Shown: piece after piece, positions 23,581 through 31,585 of the stretch
Numbering within the stretch: the stretch's first letter is position 1
How the letters are laid out: each line of letters starts with the position of its first letter
Source: Treponema sp.
GTDB lineage: Bacteria > Spirochaetota > Spirochaetia > Treponematales > Treponemataceae
Length of the DNA stretch: 64,000 nucleotides
Assembly: GCA_017940255.1 (NCBI GenBank)
Contig: JAGAZB010000010.1
Span: 62,001-126,000, forward strand
Direction of reading: 5' to 3'
The notes under the pieces: generated by a model
Seen by the model: only the letters and a program-made list of their open reading frames with translations
Told to the model about the DNA's origin: nothing
Databases searched by the model: none
Program-made: the position numbers and the translations under genes

Positions 23581-24213
23581 ATGATTATAGCCATAGACGG
23601 ACCGGCAGGAACTGGTAAAAGTACAATTGCGTCGATGATTGCAGAAAAATTGAATATTACTTTTTTGAACAGCGGCGGATTTTACCGTACTTTTACAATT
23701 GCTCTTTTGGATGCAGGAATTGATTATTCTGACGAAGAAAAGGTGATGGATTTTTGTCGTGCTCAGAAAATTGAATATACAAAAGAAAGTCATTTTATTT
23801 TGAACGGAAATGACGTTACTGCTCATCTTCATGATGACCGCGTTGCAAAAAATGTTGCCCAGGTGAGTGCAATAATTCCGCTCCGCCATTACGTAAATGA
23901 GTTGATGCGTGAAATTACAAAGAGCTTGAGCATTGTTTGTGAAGGCCGGGATATGACAACTGTGGTTTTCCCTAATGCGGAATACAAGGTTTATCTTGAT
24001 GCAAGTGCTGCTGTTCGGGCCCGCCGCCGTTTTGATCAGGGTGTGAGCAATATGACCCTTGAAGAAATACAGCGTTCTATTGAAGAAAGAGATGAAATTG
24101 ACAGAAATAAGAAGGAAGGTGCACTTAAAATTGCTCCAGATGCACTATATATTGATACTTCTAACTTGACGATTGACAATGTTTGTGAGATAATATTAAA
24201 ACAAATTTCATAA
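23581..24213 (+). CDS. cmk: Cytidylate kinase
   Basis: 210 residues. Phosphorylates CMP and dCMP. Start at ATG 23581 with AGGAGG 6 bp upstream; the frame is open further left but only through the leader. Walker A is IAIDGPAGTGKSTIAS. Other family marks: LNSGGFYRT (usually LDTGAMYR), CEGRDMTTVVFPNAEYKVYLDAS, ARARRRF-like VRARRRFDQ, EERDEIDRNKKEGAL and APDALYIDTSNLTIDNV. The rpsA gene begins 15 bp after the stop codon in the same reading frame; in T. pallidum the two functions are annotated as one fused protein as far as I recall, so this arrangement may show the unfused state. Confidence 0.92.
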   Translation: MIIAIDGPAGTGKSTIASMIAEKLNITFLNSGGFYRTFTIALLDAGIDYSDEEKVMDFCRAQKIEYTKESHFILNGNDVTAHLHDDRVAKNVAQVSAIIPLRHYVNELMREITKSLSIVCEGRDMTTVVFPNAEYKVYLDASAAVRARRRFDQGVSNMTLEEIQRSIEERDEIDRNKKEGALKIAPDALYIDTSNLTIDNVCEIILKQIS

Positions 24214-24228
24214 TTAAAAGGTTTCAGA

Positions 24229-25938
24229 ATGGAAGAAATGGAAGTGGAAAAGGAAGAAGCTCAGAACTCCATGAGCAATTTCGAGACACAGTTAGACGCA
24301 TACGACTTTGCCGCTCCGCAGGCTGGTCAGTTGGTAGAAGGAACAGTTGTTCAGATTACAGATGACTACGTTTACGTTGATATCGGAGATAAGTCAGAAG
24401 GTTTAATCCCTGTAGAGGAGTTTGCAGATGAACTGCCAAAGGTAGGGGATAAAGTTCAGTCATTGTTGACAGGTCACAATCCTAATGGACCTGTACTTTC
24501 AAAGAGAAAAGCAGATTCAAAGCGCTATTTGAAAGAAATTCAAACTGCCTGGAAAGATAAGACTCCAGTAGACGGAAAGATTACAAAAATTGTAAAGAGT
24601 GGTTACGAAGTTGATTTAGGAATTGACCGTGCTGCTTTCCTTCCTATTAGTCAGGCAGATTCAGAAAAAATTGAAAAGCCAGAAGAACTTCTTGGACTTA
24701 AATCTAAGTTCTATATTGAACGTCTGTATTCAGATAGTAAACTTAATCCGGTTGTAAATCGCCGTAAATATCTTGAAGAAGAAATTGATACAAAGCGTGA
24801 TGCTTTCTTTAATTCAGTTCAGATTGGTGACACTGTAAAAGGTACTGTAAAGAGCTTTACAAGCTTTGGTGCTTTCATTGATTTGGGTGGATTTGATGGT
24901 CTTCTTCATATTAATGATATGTCTTGGGGACACGTTGCTCGTCCAAAAGATTTCGTAAAGAAAGGTCAGGAAATCGAACTTAAGGTTATCCGTCTTGATC
25001 CTGCTGAAAAGAGAATTAATCTTTCTCTTAAGCACTTCACAGAAGATCCATGGATTCACTTTGAAGAAAAATATCATGTAAATGATGTTGTAAAAGGTAA
25101 GGTTACAAAACTTACTGAATTCGGTGCTTTCGTTGAACTTGAAGAAGGAATTGAAGGTCTTGTTCATATTTCTGAGTTCTCTTGGACAAAGAAAGTTAGC
25201 AAGCCTGGTGATATGGTAACTGTTGGCCAGGAAGTAGAAGCAATGATTCTTGGATATGATATCCAGGCTGGTCGTGTTTCTTTGGGCTTTAAGCAGGCTA
25301 CTGATAATCCTTGGGATACAATTGCTGAAAAATATCCAGTTGGAAAAAAGGTTTCTGGAAAGGTAGTAAAGATTACTAACATTGGTGCTTTTGTTTCACT
25401 CGAAGAAGGAATTGACGGATTCCTCCACGCAGATGATATTTCTTGGACAAAGAAAGTTAAGCATCCTGGAAGTGAACTTTCAGTAGATCAGGAAATTGAT
25501 GCTGTAATTCTTGAATGCGACACAGAAGCTCGCCGCATTAAGATTGGTATTAAGCAGCTGACTGATGATCCTTGGAAGGCATTTGCTGAAGAATACAAGC
25601 CAGGTTCAACTCTTGAAGGTGAAATTACTTCTATCACAGATTTCGGAATCTTTGTAAAGGCTCCTAATGGAATTGAAGGTCTTGTAAACAAGTCTAACCT
25701 TAGTGATGATAAAGACGTTCCTTTTGAGGAAGCTGTAACTAAATATAAGGTTGGCGATAAAATTAATGTATTTGTAGTTGATGTAAAAGTAGAGAAAGAA
25801 CAGGTTGCATTCTCTGTACGCGAGTATAAGAGAAAGCAGCAGAGAGATGAACTTTCTCAGTACATGTCAAGTGCAAATGATGATGATGACGGAGCATACA
25901 CTCTTGGAGATATGCTTAAGTCTCAGAAAAATGACTAA
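24229..25938 (+). CDS. rpsA: Ribosomal protein S1
   Basis: 569 residues. Six S1 (OB-fold) repeats: two divergent N-terminal ones (from VEGTVVQITDDYVYVDIG and VDGKITKIVKSGYEVDLG) and four canonical ones (VKGTVKSFTSFGAFIDLGGFDGLLH, VKGKVTKLTEFGAFVELEEGIEGLVH, VSGKVVKITNIGAFVSLEEGIDGFLH, LEGEITSITDFGIFVKAPNGIEGLV). It binds mRNA on the 30S subunit and helps initiation on weak or structured leaders. Possible leaderless mRNAs are common in this window; such mRNAs are generally S1-independent. AAAAGG precedes the ATG. A terminator follows 24 bp after the stop. Confidence 0.96.
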   Translation: MEEMEVEKEEAQNSMSNFETQLDAYDFAAPQAGQLVEGTVVQITDDYVYVDIGDKSEGLIPVEEFADELPKVGDKVQSLLTGHNPNGPVLSKRKADSKRYLKEIQTAWKDKTPVDGKITKIVKSGYEVDLGIDRAAFLPISQADSEKIEKPEELLGLKSKFYIERLYSDSKLNPVVNRRKYLEEEIDTKRDAFFNSVQIGDTVKGTVKSFTSFGAFIDLGGFDGLLHINDMSWGHVARPKDFVKKGQEIELKVIRLDPAEKRINLSLKHFTEDPWIHFEEKYHVNDVVKGKVTKLTEFGAFVELEEGIEGLVHISEFSWTKKVSKPGDMVTVGQEVEAMILGYDIQAGRVSLGFKQATDNPWDTIAEKYPVGKKVSGKVVKITNIGAFVSLEEGIDGFLHADDISWTKKVKHPGSELSVDQEIDAVILECDTEARRIKIGIKQLTDDPWKAFAEEYKPGSTLEGEITSITDFGIFVKAPNGIEGLVNKSNLSDDKDVPFEEAVTKYKVGDKINVFVVDVKVEKEQVAFSVREYKRKQQRDELSQYMSSANDDDDGAYTLGDMLKSQKND

Positions 25939-25961
25939 ATCTGTATAAGATTTTTTCTTAT

Positions 25962-26000
25962 AAACGCATTGCATGTTTGAAAGAGCAGGCAATGCGTTTT
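25962..26000 (+). terminator. Rho-independent terminator of cmk-rpsA
   Basis: AAACGCATTGC (25962-25972) pairs perfectly with GCAATGCGTTT (25989-25999), followed by TTTTGTTT. The stem contains an ATG (25973) that would otherwise look like the start of the next gene. Confidence 0.85.
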
Positions 26001-26011
26001 GTTTAGGTTTG

Positions 26012-26890
26012 ATGAGTAAGAATATAGCTCCTTTTGTAGGAAACAGTAACTTTATAAACGAAATTAAATCTTTGTTTCCCACTCTTTCTGCAAATAATGC
26101 TTCTGTGTTGCTTGTAGGGGAGAGGGGAACTGGAAAAAGACTTATTGCCCAGCATATTCATTTTGAGACAGCTAAGAGTTTTGGATATTTCTTTGAAGTA
26201 AACTGCAAGGCTTTCTCTAACTTTCAGATTCTGGAATCTTTTGACACGGTAGAGAAGCTTGTATCTTATAATCAAAGAGTTACTCTTTTTATAAGTTTTA
26301 TAGATGAACTGCCGGCTAATGGTCAGGAAAAACTTCTTTCGCTTATAAAGTTATTTGAAAAAAAAGGCTCTGATATAAAGCTTATTACATCAACCGAAGT
26401 AAATTTGGATTCTAAAGTGGCTTCGGGGGATTTTTCTTCTGAATTATATTACCGTCTTAATGCTGTTGTACTGAATGTTATTCCGCTTAGACAGAGAAAA
26501 GAAGATATATTACCGATAGCGCAAAGCTGTATGGAAACTTTCTGCAGAAAATCTGGTTATGCTTTTAATCAGTTTTCTGAATCTGCAAAAATTGCCCTGG
26601 AAAATAATTTCTGGACAGGAAATGTAGATGAGTTAATCAATGCAGTTCAACGTGCCTTTATTGTTGGCCAGCCACCTGTGATAAAATCATCAGATTTAGG
26701 TTTTTCTCAGTCTGATTCAATGGAATTGCAGGATAAAAGTCTTAAGAATGCAATAGATAATTTCAAAAGAGATTATCTGATTAAGATTCTGGAAGAAAAC
26801 GGCTGGAATCAGACAAAAGCTGCCCGTGTACTAGGAATTCAACGTACTTATGTGATAAGATTGATGAACGAATTACAGATTCGCAGATAA
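26012..26890 (+). CDS. Degenerate NtrC-type regulator: AAA+ domain without catalytic Walker B or GAFTGA loop, plus Fis-type HTH
   Basis: 292 residues from ATG 26012 (MSKNIAPFVGNSNF). The longer frame from 25973 would start inside the rpsA terminator stem. Walker A LLVGERGTGKRLIA is intact. The Walker B segment reads TLFISFIDELP where sigma-54 activators have TLFLDEIGELP, so both catalytic acidic residues are Ser and Phe. The stretch that normally holds GAFTGA is shortened (ESFDTVEKLVSYNQRV). The rest of the domain (SSELYYRLNAVVLNVIPLRQRKEDI, NFWTGNVDELINAVQRAFI) and the C-terminal Fis helix-turn-helix (ILEENGWNQTKAARVLGIQRTYVIRLMNEL) are preserved. No receiver domain. Likely a DNA-binding regulator that neither hydrolyses ATP nor contacts sigma-54. 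Confidence 0.8.
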   Translation: MSKNIAPFVGNSNFINEIKSLFPTLSANNASVLLVGERGTGKRLIAQHIHFETAKSFGYFFEVNCKAFSNFQILESFDTVEKLVSYNQRVTLFISFIDELPANGQEKLLSLIKLFEKKGSDIKLITSTEVNLDSKVASGDFSSELYYRLNAVVLNVIPLRQRKEDILPIAQSCMETFCRKSGYAFNQFSESAKIALENNFWTGNVDELINAVQRAFIVGQPPVIKSSDLGFSQSDSMELQDKSLKNAIDNFKRDYLIKILEENGWNQTKAARVLGIQRTYVIRLMNELQIRR

Positions 26891-26905
26891 AAAAGGGGTA
26901 AAAAA

Positions 26906-27583
26906 ATGGCTGAAAATACAGAAAAGCAGACAGCAAGTGCAAAACTTAATTCATTGATTGAAACAAAAAAGAAGGGATTTATTATTGGATTAGTAATTCT
27001 TCTTTGTGCAATCGTTGTTTATATCGTTTGCTCTGTTGCTTTGAATAAATCAAAAATCAATAATCTTACAACTCTTGATGATATTGCTTATACTCTTACA
27101 GAAGGTTCTGCTTCTCTGGAAGAAAGTGAACTTACTGCAAGACGCATTGATGCTCTTGAAAAGCTTGAAGCACTTACTTCTAAGGGTGGAGTTGTTGGTG
27201 CCCGCGCAAATATGCTTAAGGCAGAAATCCTTTATCAGCAGAAGAATTATTCAGAAGCTGCTGATGCTTGGAAGGTAACTGCTGAAAAATCAGCAAAGAC
27301 TTATATTGAACCAATTGCTTTTTATAACCTTGCCGTTTGTAACGAAGAGCTTGGAAATAAAGATGCTGCAATTGAAAATTACAAAAAAGCTGCTGAAAAC
27401 AAAGACTTCATTCTTAATACACATGCTGCATTCAGCTATGGTCGTGCACTTGAAGAAGCTGAAAAATACGCAGAAGCATTCACTGCTTATTCAGAGCTTT
27501 ATGACAAGAACCCTGATGATTCATGGGCAAAGCTTGCTAAAACACGTATGATTTATTTGCAGGTAGAAGGAAAAGCTGAGTAA
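26906..27583 (+). CDS. Membrane-anchored TPR protein (YfgM/TPR_21-like)
   Basis: 225 residues, AAAAAGGGG about 8 bp before the ATG. A short cytoplasmic N-terminus is followed by one membrane helix at about residues 25-48 (FIIGLVILLCAIVVYIVCSVAL) and a periplasmic helical domain with TPR units (ARANMLKAEILYQQKNYSEAADAWKVTAE, YNLAVCNEELGNKDAAIENYKKAAEN, SYGRALEEAEKYAEAFTAYSELYDKNP). The arrangement matches YfgM-type envelope proteins that assist secretion or outer-membrane assembly. It is 15 bp downstream of the degenerate NtrC-like gene and is followed by a lipoprotein gene. Confidence 0.75.
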   Translation: MAENTEKQTASAKLNSLIETKKKGFIIGLVILLCAIVVYIVCSVALNKSKINNLTTLDDIAYTLTEGSASLEESELTARRIDALEKLEALTSKGGVVGARANMLKAEILYQQKNYSEAADAWKVTAEKSAKTYIEPIAFYNLAVCNEELGNKDAAIENYKKAAENKDFILNTHAAFSYGRALEEAEKYAEAFTAYSELYDKNPDDSWAKLAKTRMIYLQVEGKAE

Positions 27584-27613
27584 CCTTTTTAGGTGCTTTC
27601 AGGTTTTATAAGT

Positions 27614-28393
27614 ATGAAGAAAAAGGCATGCCAGACAGTTAGAAATAGATTTTTTCTTGCTGGAGCGGTATGCCTTTTATTTTTTCTTTCTTCCTGTGGT
27701 CTTGATGTTTATTATATTCTTCCAGCTCCATATTCTGTAAATCATACTCCTGTTTATACAGGAAATTATGATGAAAGTTATTTTGAGTTTTTTACAAATG
27801 AAAACTCTTTTGAATCTGGGGACGGATTAAACTTTTCTGGTACAGAAGTTTATTATCGTATATACAGTTCTTATTCTACAATGAAAAGTCAGGTGGAAAC
27901 TTTGCAGTCTCTGGCAAGTAGTGACAGTACAAGTGCAACCGCTGCAACAAGGCTTGTAAATGCAACTTCTTCCAGCGGTTATGGTTACAAGCCATTAAGA
28001 GCTCAGGGCTATCAGAAAGTTTCTACTCTTATTCCATACACTGGTGAAAACCAGCGTGTTTATATCAGACTTAGTGATTATTATTCAATTGAAAACTTTT
28101 CTTCGCGTATTCTTGTAAACAGTGAATATCTGTATGATTCTGAAACAAAAACAATTCCAATAAGAAACACATCTGATGCAACAACATTTAATTTTGGCCG
28201 CTCTGGCACTTATGATGCAAGCCCAAAAAGCGGTGATGATGATGTAACTTATACTTCTATGAGTGATGGCCAAAAATGGTATGTGGCCATGTTTGCTGTT
28301 GCAGTTGGTTATGATGTAACTTATACACCTTATTACAGTAATATCTGTTATTTGGGAGCGGTTACAATAGATGCTGCTTCTGAAAATAACTAA
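27614..28393 (+). CDS. Lipoprotein of unknown function
   Basis: 259 residues from ATG 27614 (MKKKACQTVRNRFFLAG). An in-frame GTG at 27593 is possible, but the ATG gives a normal signal peptide with lipobox FLSSCG. The mature part is Tyr/Ser-rich with predicted beta character (EVYYRIYSSYSTMKSQVETL, QRVYIRLSDYYSIENFSSRI, TYTSMSDGQKWYVAMFAVAVGYDVTY). No recognised family. It follows the YfgM-like gene by 30 bp, and a bidirectional terminator comes 10 bp after the stop, so it ends the operon that begins at 26012. Confidence 0.7.
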   Translation: MKKKACQTVRNRFFLAGAVCLLFFLSSCGLDVYYILPAPYSVNHTPVYTGNYDESYFEFFTNENSFESGDGLNFSGTEVYYRIYSSYSTMKSQVETLQSLASSDSTSATAATRLVNATSSSGYGYKPLRAQGYQKVSTLIPYTGENQRVYIRLSDYYSIENFSSRILVNSEYLYDSETKTIPIRNTSDATTFNFGRSGTYDASPKSGDDDVTYTSMSDGQKWYVAMFAVAVGYDVTYTPYYSNICYLGAVTIDAASENN

Positions 28394-28401
28394 GGCAAAA
28401 A

Positions 28402-28435
28402 AAAGAGTTTCTCGAATGAGAAACTCTTTTTTTTT
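28402..28435. terminator. Bidirectional terminator between the lipoprotein gene and tRNA-Arg
   Basis: AAAGAGTTTCTC-GAAT-GAGAAACTCTTT is a perfect 12-bp stem with T runs on both strands, so it can end transcription from the left (lipoprotein operon) and from the right (suf operon and tRNA). Confidence 0.9.
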
Positions 28436-28508
28436 GACGCTTGGCAGAATCGAACTGTCGACCTACTGCTTAGAAGGCAGTTGCTCTATCCAGCTGAGCT
28501 AAAGCGCC
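28435..28508 (-). tRNA. tRNA-Arg, anticodon TCT
   Basis: 74 nt on the minus strand. Acceptor GGCGCTT pairs with AAGCGTC (one G-U), D arm GCTCAGCTGGATAGAGC, anticodon arm ACTGC-CTTCTAA-GCAGT giving anticodon TCT (reads AGA), T loop TTCGATT with one A-C mismatch in the stem. No CCA is encoded. It lies 17 bp downstream of sufU on the same strand, so it is probably the tail of the suf transcript or has its own promoter inside sufU. Confidence 0.93.
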
Positions 28509-28525
28509 AAGTGAGAAATAATATA

Positions 28526-28975
28526 TCACAAATTGGCTTTTGTTTCAAGAGGTGTGCCAAGCATTTCTTTTAATGTGCGCCAGCCCAGCATGGCACATTT
28601 TACGCGGGCAGGCATGTGGGAAATATCCTGCAGGGCTGCGGCTTCGTCCAGGCGTTCAAGATCTTCTTCTGTAACCTGGTCTTTTATCATGCGGTCAAAA
28701 ATATCGGCAAGAGCGAGTGCTTCTTCCTTTTTTTTTCCAATCACTAAATCAGCCATCATATCTACACTGGCCTGTGAAATTGCGCAGCCGCTGCCTGTAA
28801 AGCTTGCATCTGTAATTACATTGTTTTCATCAAGCTTCATTTGAAGGGTAATCTGGTCTCCACAGGAAGGGTTTACGCCCTCCAGACAGAAGGTTGGGGC
28901 ATCCATGTTTGCTTTGTGGCTTGGGTTTATATTATGTTCGTTGAGGATTTCACGGTAGAGTTCTTTTGTGTCCAA
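28526..28975 (-). CDS. sufU: Fe-S cluster scaffold/zinc-dependent sulfur transfer protein SufU
   Basis: 149 residues from TTG 28975 (LDTKELYREILNEHN), with GGAG 10 bp upstream. The frame is open 18 codons further, but that stretch does not resemble the family. Conserved ligands are visible: NPSCGDQITL, FTGSGCAISQASVDMMADLV and RVKCAMLGWRTL, three cysteines plus the Asp after the first, as in IscU/SufU. It accepts persulfide sulfur from SufS. Last protein gene of the sufCBDSU operon; an 80-bp gap to sufS holds a 27-bp palindromic repeat. Confidence 0.92.
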   Translation of the reverse strand: MDTKELYREILNEHNINPSHKANMDAPTFCLEGVNPSCGDQITLQMKLDENNVITDASFTGSGCAISQASVDMMADLVIGKKKEEALALADIFDRMIKDQVTEEDLERLDEAAALQDISHMPARVKCAMLGWRTLKEMLGTPLETKANL

Positions 28976-29052
28976 ATTACTTATTCTCCATGATTTAAAT
29001 ATACTAAAAAAGAGTGAAAAAGTCATCATTAGACTTATAAAATGTCATTATA

Positions 29053-29079
29053 GATTCCCGTGTCAAGCACGGGAATGAC
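29053..29079. repeat. 27-bp palindromic repeat between sufS and sufU
   Basis: Reverse-oriented unit GATTCCCGTG-TCAAG-CACGGGAATGAC with a perfect stem ATTCCCGTG/CACGGGAAT. An extra GTCAT at 29044 makes a longer terminal inverted repeat with ATGAC. Confidence 0.85.
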
Positions 29080-29085
29080 AAGGGA

Positions 29086-30330
29086 TTAGTCCTTATAACC
29101 TGACCACTCGCGGAGTTTTGCAAGTTTCTGCAGGAAGGTGTCTACTTCATCTTCTGTGTTGTAAAAGTAGAGGCTTGCACGGGCAGTGGCGGTCTGACCA
29201 AGATACTGGCCAAGTGGCTGTGCGCAGTGGTGTCCGGCCCGGATTGCGATGTGTTCTTCAGAAAGCAGAGTTGCAACATCATGAGGATGAACACCATCTA
29301 CTGTGAAAGTAACGATTCCGCAGCGTTTACTTGCGTCGCGAGGACCAATTATATTTATATGAGGAATGTTTTTTATTCCTTCAAGCATTCGTGTGGCAAG
29401 AATCCGGTCGTGTTCTTCAATATTTTCAAGACCTACAGAGGTGATATAGCGGATTGCGGCTGCCATTCCAACTGCGTCTCCGGCGCTTACTGTACCTGCT
29501 TCGAATTTATGTGGAACTTCGGCCCAGGTTGCCTTTTCGCGGGTAACGTATTCAATCATTTCGCCGCCGCGCAGAAAAGGTTCCATTTCTTCTAAGAGAG
29601 CGCGTTTACCGTAAAGGGCTCCGATTCCCATTGGTCCGCAGAGCTTGTGGCCGCTCATAGCAAAGAAATCTGCATCGATATCCTGAACATCAACCTTCAT
29701 GTGTGGTGCAGACTGGGCGCCGTCTACAATAAAGATAGCTCCCACGGCATGGGCTGCCTGACCAAGTTTTTTTACCGGGTTTGTAACACCCAGAACGTTA
29801 CTAACGTGCACAACAGAAAGAATTTTTGTGTGTTCGTTTATTTTTTCAGCAATTTCCTGGTCGCTGATAAGACCGGTTTCTTTATCGCACTCAAGGAAAA
29901 CAAGTTTTGCTCCAGTTTTTTTTGCGACCATCTGCCATGGAACAATGTTTGAATGGTGCTCCATGATTGTAACACAGATTTCGTCGCTAGGTTTAAGGTT
30001 GTTCAAGCCCCAGCTGTAGGCAACAAGATTTAAGCTTTCGCTCGCATTACGAGTGAATACAATTTCTGCACTTTCGCGGGCATTTATGAATTTTGCAACT
30101 GTTTCGCGGGCGTTTTCGTAGGCAAGGGTAGCCCGTTCGCTGAGCGAATAAAGTCCACGAAGAGGGTTTGCATTTTCTGTAGCATAAAAATGGGTCATGG
30201 CATTAAGAACCAGAAAAGGCCTCTGGGCTGTAGCGGCAGTGTCAAAGTAAATTAAATCCCTGTTTTCTACGGATGATTTTTCGTCTATAGCCTTAAAGAA
30301 AGGGAAGTCTTTTCTGTATTTATTTTCCAT
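29086..30330 (-). CDS. sufS: Cysteine desulfurase SufS
   Basis: 414 residues. PLP enzyme releasing sulfur from cysteine as an enzyme-bound persulfide. Motifs: IYFDTAATAQRP at the N-terminus, TRNASESLNLVAYSWG, EHHSNIVPWQ, VDGAQSAPHMKVDVQDIDADFFAMSGHKLCGPMGIG with the PLP lysine, and RAGHHCAQPLGQYLG with the catalytic cysteine. It is a group II (SufS) enzyme by its length and the RAGHHCAQP motif. GAGG is 10 bp before the ATG. The 91-bp gap to sufD shows no separate gene. Confidence 0.95.
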   Translation of the reverse strand: MENKYRKDFPFFKAIDEKSSVENRDLIYFDTAATAQRPFLVLNAMTHFYATENANPLRGLYSLSERATLAYENARETVAKFINARESAEIVFTRNASESLNLVAYSWGLNNLKPSDEICVTIMEHHSNIVPWQMVAKKTGAKLVFLECDKETGLISDQEIAEKINEHTKILSVVHVSNVLGVTNPVKKLGQAAHAVGAIFIVDGAQSAPHMKVDVQDIDADFFAMSGHKLCGPMGIGALYGKRALLEEMEPFLRGGEMIEYVTREKATWAEVPHKFEAGTVSAGDAVGMAAAIRYITSVGLENIEEHDRILATRMLEGIKNIPHINIIGPRDASKRCGIVTFTVDGVHPHDVATLLSEEHIAIRAGHHCAQPLGQYLGQTATARASLYFYNTEDEVDTFLQKLAKLREWSGYKD

Positions 30331-30421
30331 GTATTGTATACCTCAAATTACCTATTGTTTTACTATGTAAATGTTGCTACATTCTAGTGTTTTTTTAGAG
30401 GATATGCAATTAGTGCAGAAC

Positions 30422-31495
30422 TTATTCTTCGCTACCATAAATGCCGGCGAGGTAGTTTTTAATTTCCTGACGGATTTCTTCGCTGCCAATTTTGTCTGCG
30501 GCGGCCTGGATTTTTGCTTTAGAAAGAAGTTCTTCGGCAAGGGCCTGGTCTATTCCGTGAGACTGGAAGTAGAAAAGAATATCTTTTGAAAGCTTTCCGA
30601 TTGTAGAACCGTGTTCGGCAGAAATGTCGTCTTCACCACAAAGAATGATTGGGGCAGATTTTTCTACGGCATTTGGAGAAAGGTTCAGAGTGTTTTCCAT
30701 TTCGTTTCCAACAGAACCCGAGCAGCCTTGTACCATATCAATTGTGCCGCGATATACCTTTGTAGATTTATCTTTAATGGTTCCATCTGTAAACATGTTA
30801 CAGGTGGTTTTCTTTCCCTTGTGAACTACAGTCTGATTTGTATCAAGATACTGGTCGTTACGGCAAAGATAGCCCATGTGAGACTTAAAATCTGAACGGT
30901 TACCAATAAGGCTTGCATGGAAGCCCTGGTCTATGTGGGAGCCGCCAAGTTCTACTGAAACAAAGTTCATTTTTGAGTCTGCTCCAAGGCTTGCGGCAGT
31001 TTCGTCTATCTGGTTCATTGCAGAAGAGAGAAACTGCACTTTTGAAACCTGGATTTGAGCATTTTCTTCAAGATAAAACTTTGTAAGAAGGCTTGTCATT
31101 CCGCCTGCATTTTCTTCTGAAGAAGAAATGATGATTACTTCTCCCTTTGAATCTGGCAGGGCATGAATAATCTGCTGGCAGCATTCGTTACAGCCGTCTT
31201 TAGATTCAAGGCGGATAATCAGAGGCTCTTTTAGAGTTCCCTTGATTGTATAGATTTTACCTTCCTTCGCACTTTCGCTAATAAGATTTGCGGCCTCGCT
31301 TCCAATGGAATACTGTGGCTCGGGCAGCTCTGTTTCTATAGTTTTGCCTTTAGAAAGCCTAACTCCCTGAGGAAGTTTTTCTTCTTTACCAGAGTTTTCT
31401 GAAAAAGAAGGATTTACCTGGATAGTATCGTTATTTATTTTCATCCAATGCCAGGTCAGATAGGTAATTGGATTTAAGTTTAATTGTTCGCTCAT
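30422..31495 (-). CDS. sufD: Fe-S assembly protein SufD
   Basis: 357 residues. Shares the beta-helix fold of SufB and forms the SufBC2D scaffold. Recognisable by the C-terminal half: LGGSHIDQGFHASLIGNRSDFKSHMGYLCRNDQYLDTNQTVVHKGKKTTCNMF, GTIDMVQGCSGSVGNEMENTLNL, ILCGEDDISAEHGSTIGKLSKDILFYFQSHGID. The N-terminal half is more divergent (LPQGVRLSKGKTIETELPEPQYSIG). GAGGTATGT precedes the ATG. Between sufD and sufB lies a palindromic repeat, not a gene. Confidence 0.9.
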   Translation of the reverse strand: MSEQLNLNPITYLTWHWMKINNDTIQVNPSFSENSGKEEKLPQGVRLSKGKTIETELPEPQYSIGSEAANLISESAKEGKIYTIKGTLKEPLIIRLESKDGCNECCQQIIHALPDSKGEVIIISSSEENAGGMTSLLTKFYLEENAQIQVSKVQFLSSAMNQIDETAASLGADSKMNFVSVELGGSHIDQGFHASLIGNRSDFKSHMGYLCRNDQYLDTNQTVVHKGKKTTCNMFTDGTIKDKSTKVYRGTIDMVQGCSGSVGNEMENTLNLSPNAVEKSAPIILCGEDDISAEHGSTIGKLSKDILFYFQSHGIDQALAEELLSKAKIQAAADKIGSEEIRQEIKNYLAGIYGSEE

Positions 31496-31517
31496 ACATA
31501 CCTCTTATAATAAGGTT

Positions 31518-31584
31518 AAGCTAAAAATTGCTTTCGCAATTTTTTTTGCGCTTTTCTATATATCACCGGCCGCCAGCGGCCTTA
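31518..31584. repeat. Second dispersed repeat family, copy 1 (between sufB and sufD)
   Basis: On the minus strand: GTAAGGCCGCTGGCGGCCGG, then an AT-rich middle with AAAGCGCAA, then AATTGCGAAAGCAATT followed by TTTAGCTT. Both ends of the unit are hairpins. It starts two bases from the sufB stop codon. A second copy with the same ends is at 50826-50928. Confidence 0.75.
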
Positions 31585-31585
31585 C

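Noticed and set aside
28436-28510. Integration (att) site at the tRNA-Arg gene
   Set aside because: No integrase gene or duplicated tRNA 3' end is present on either side; the flanks are a terminator and sufU.
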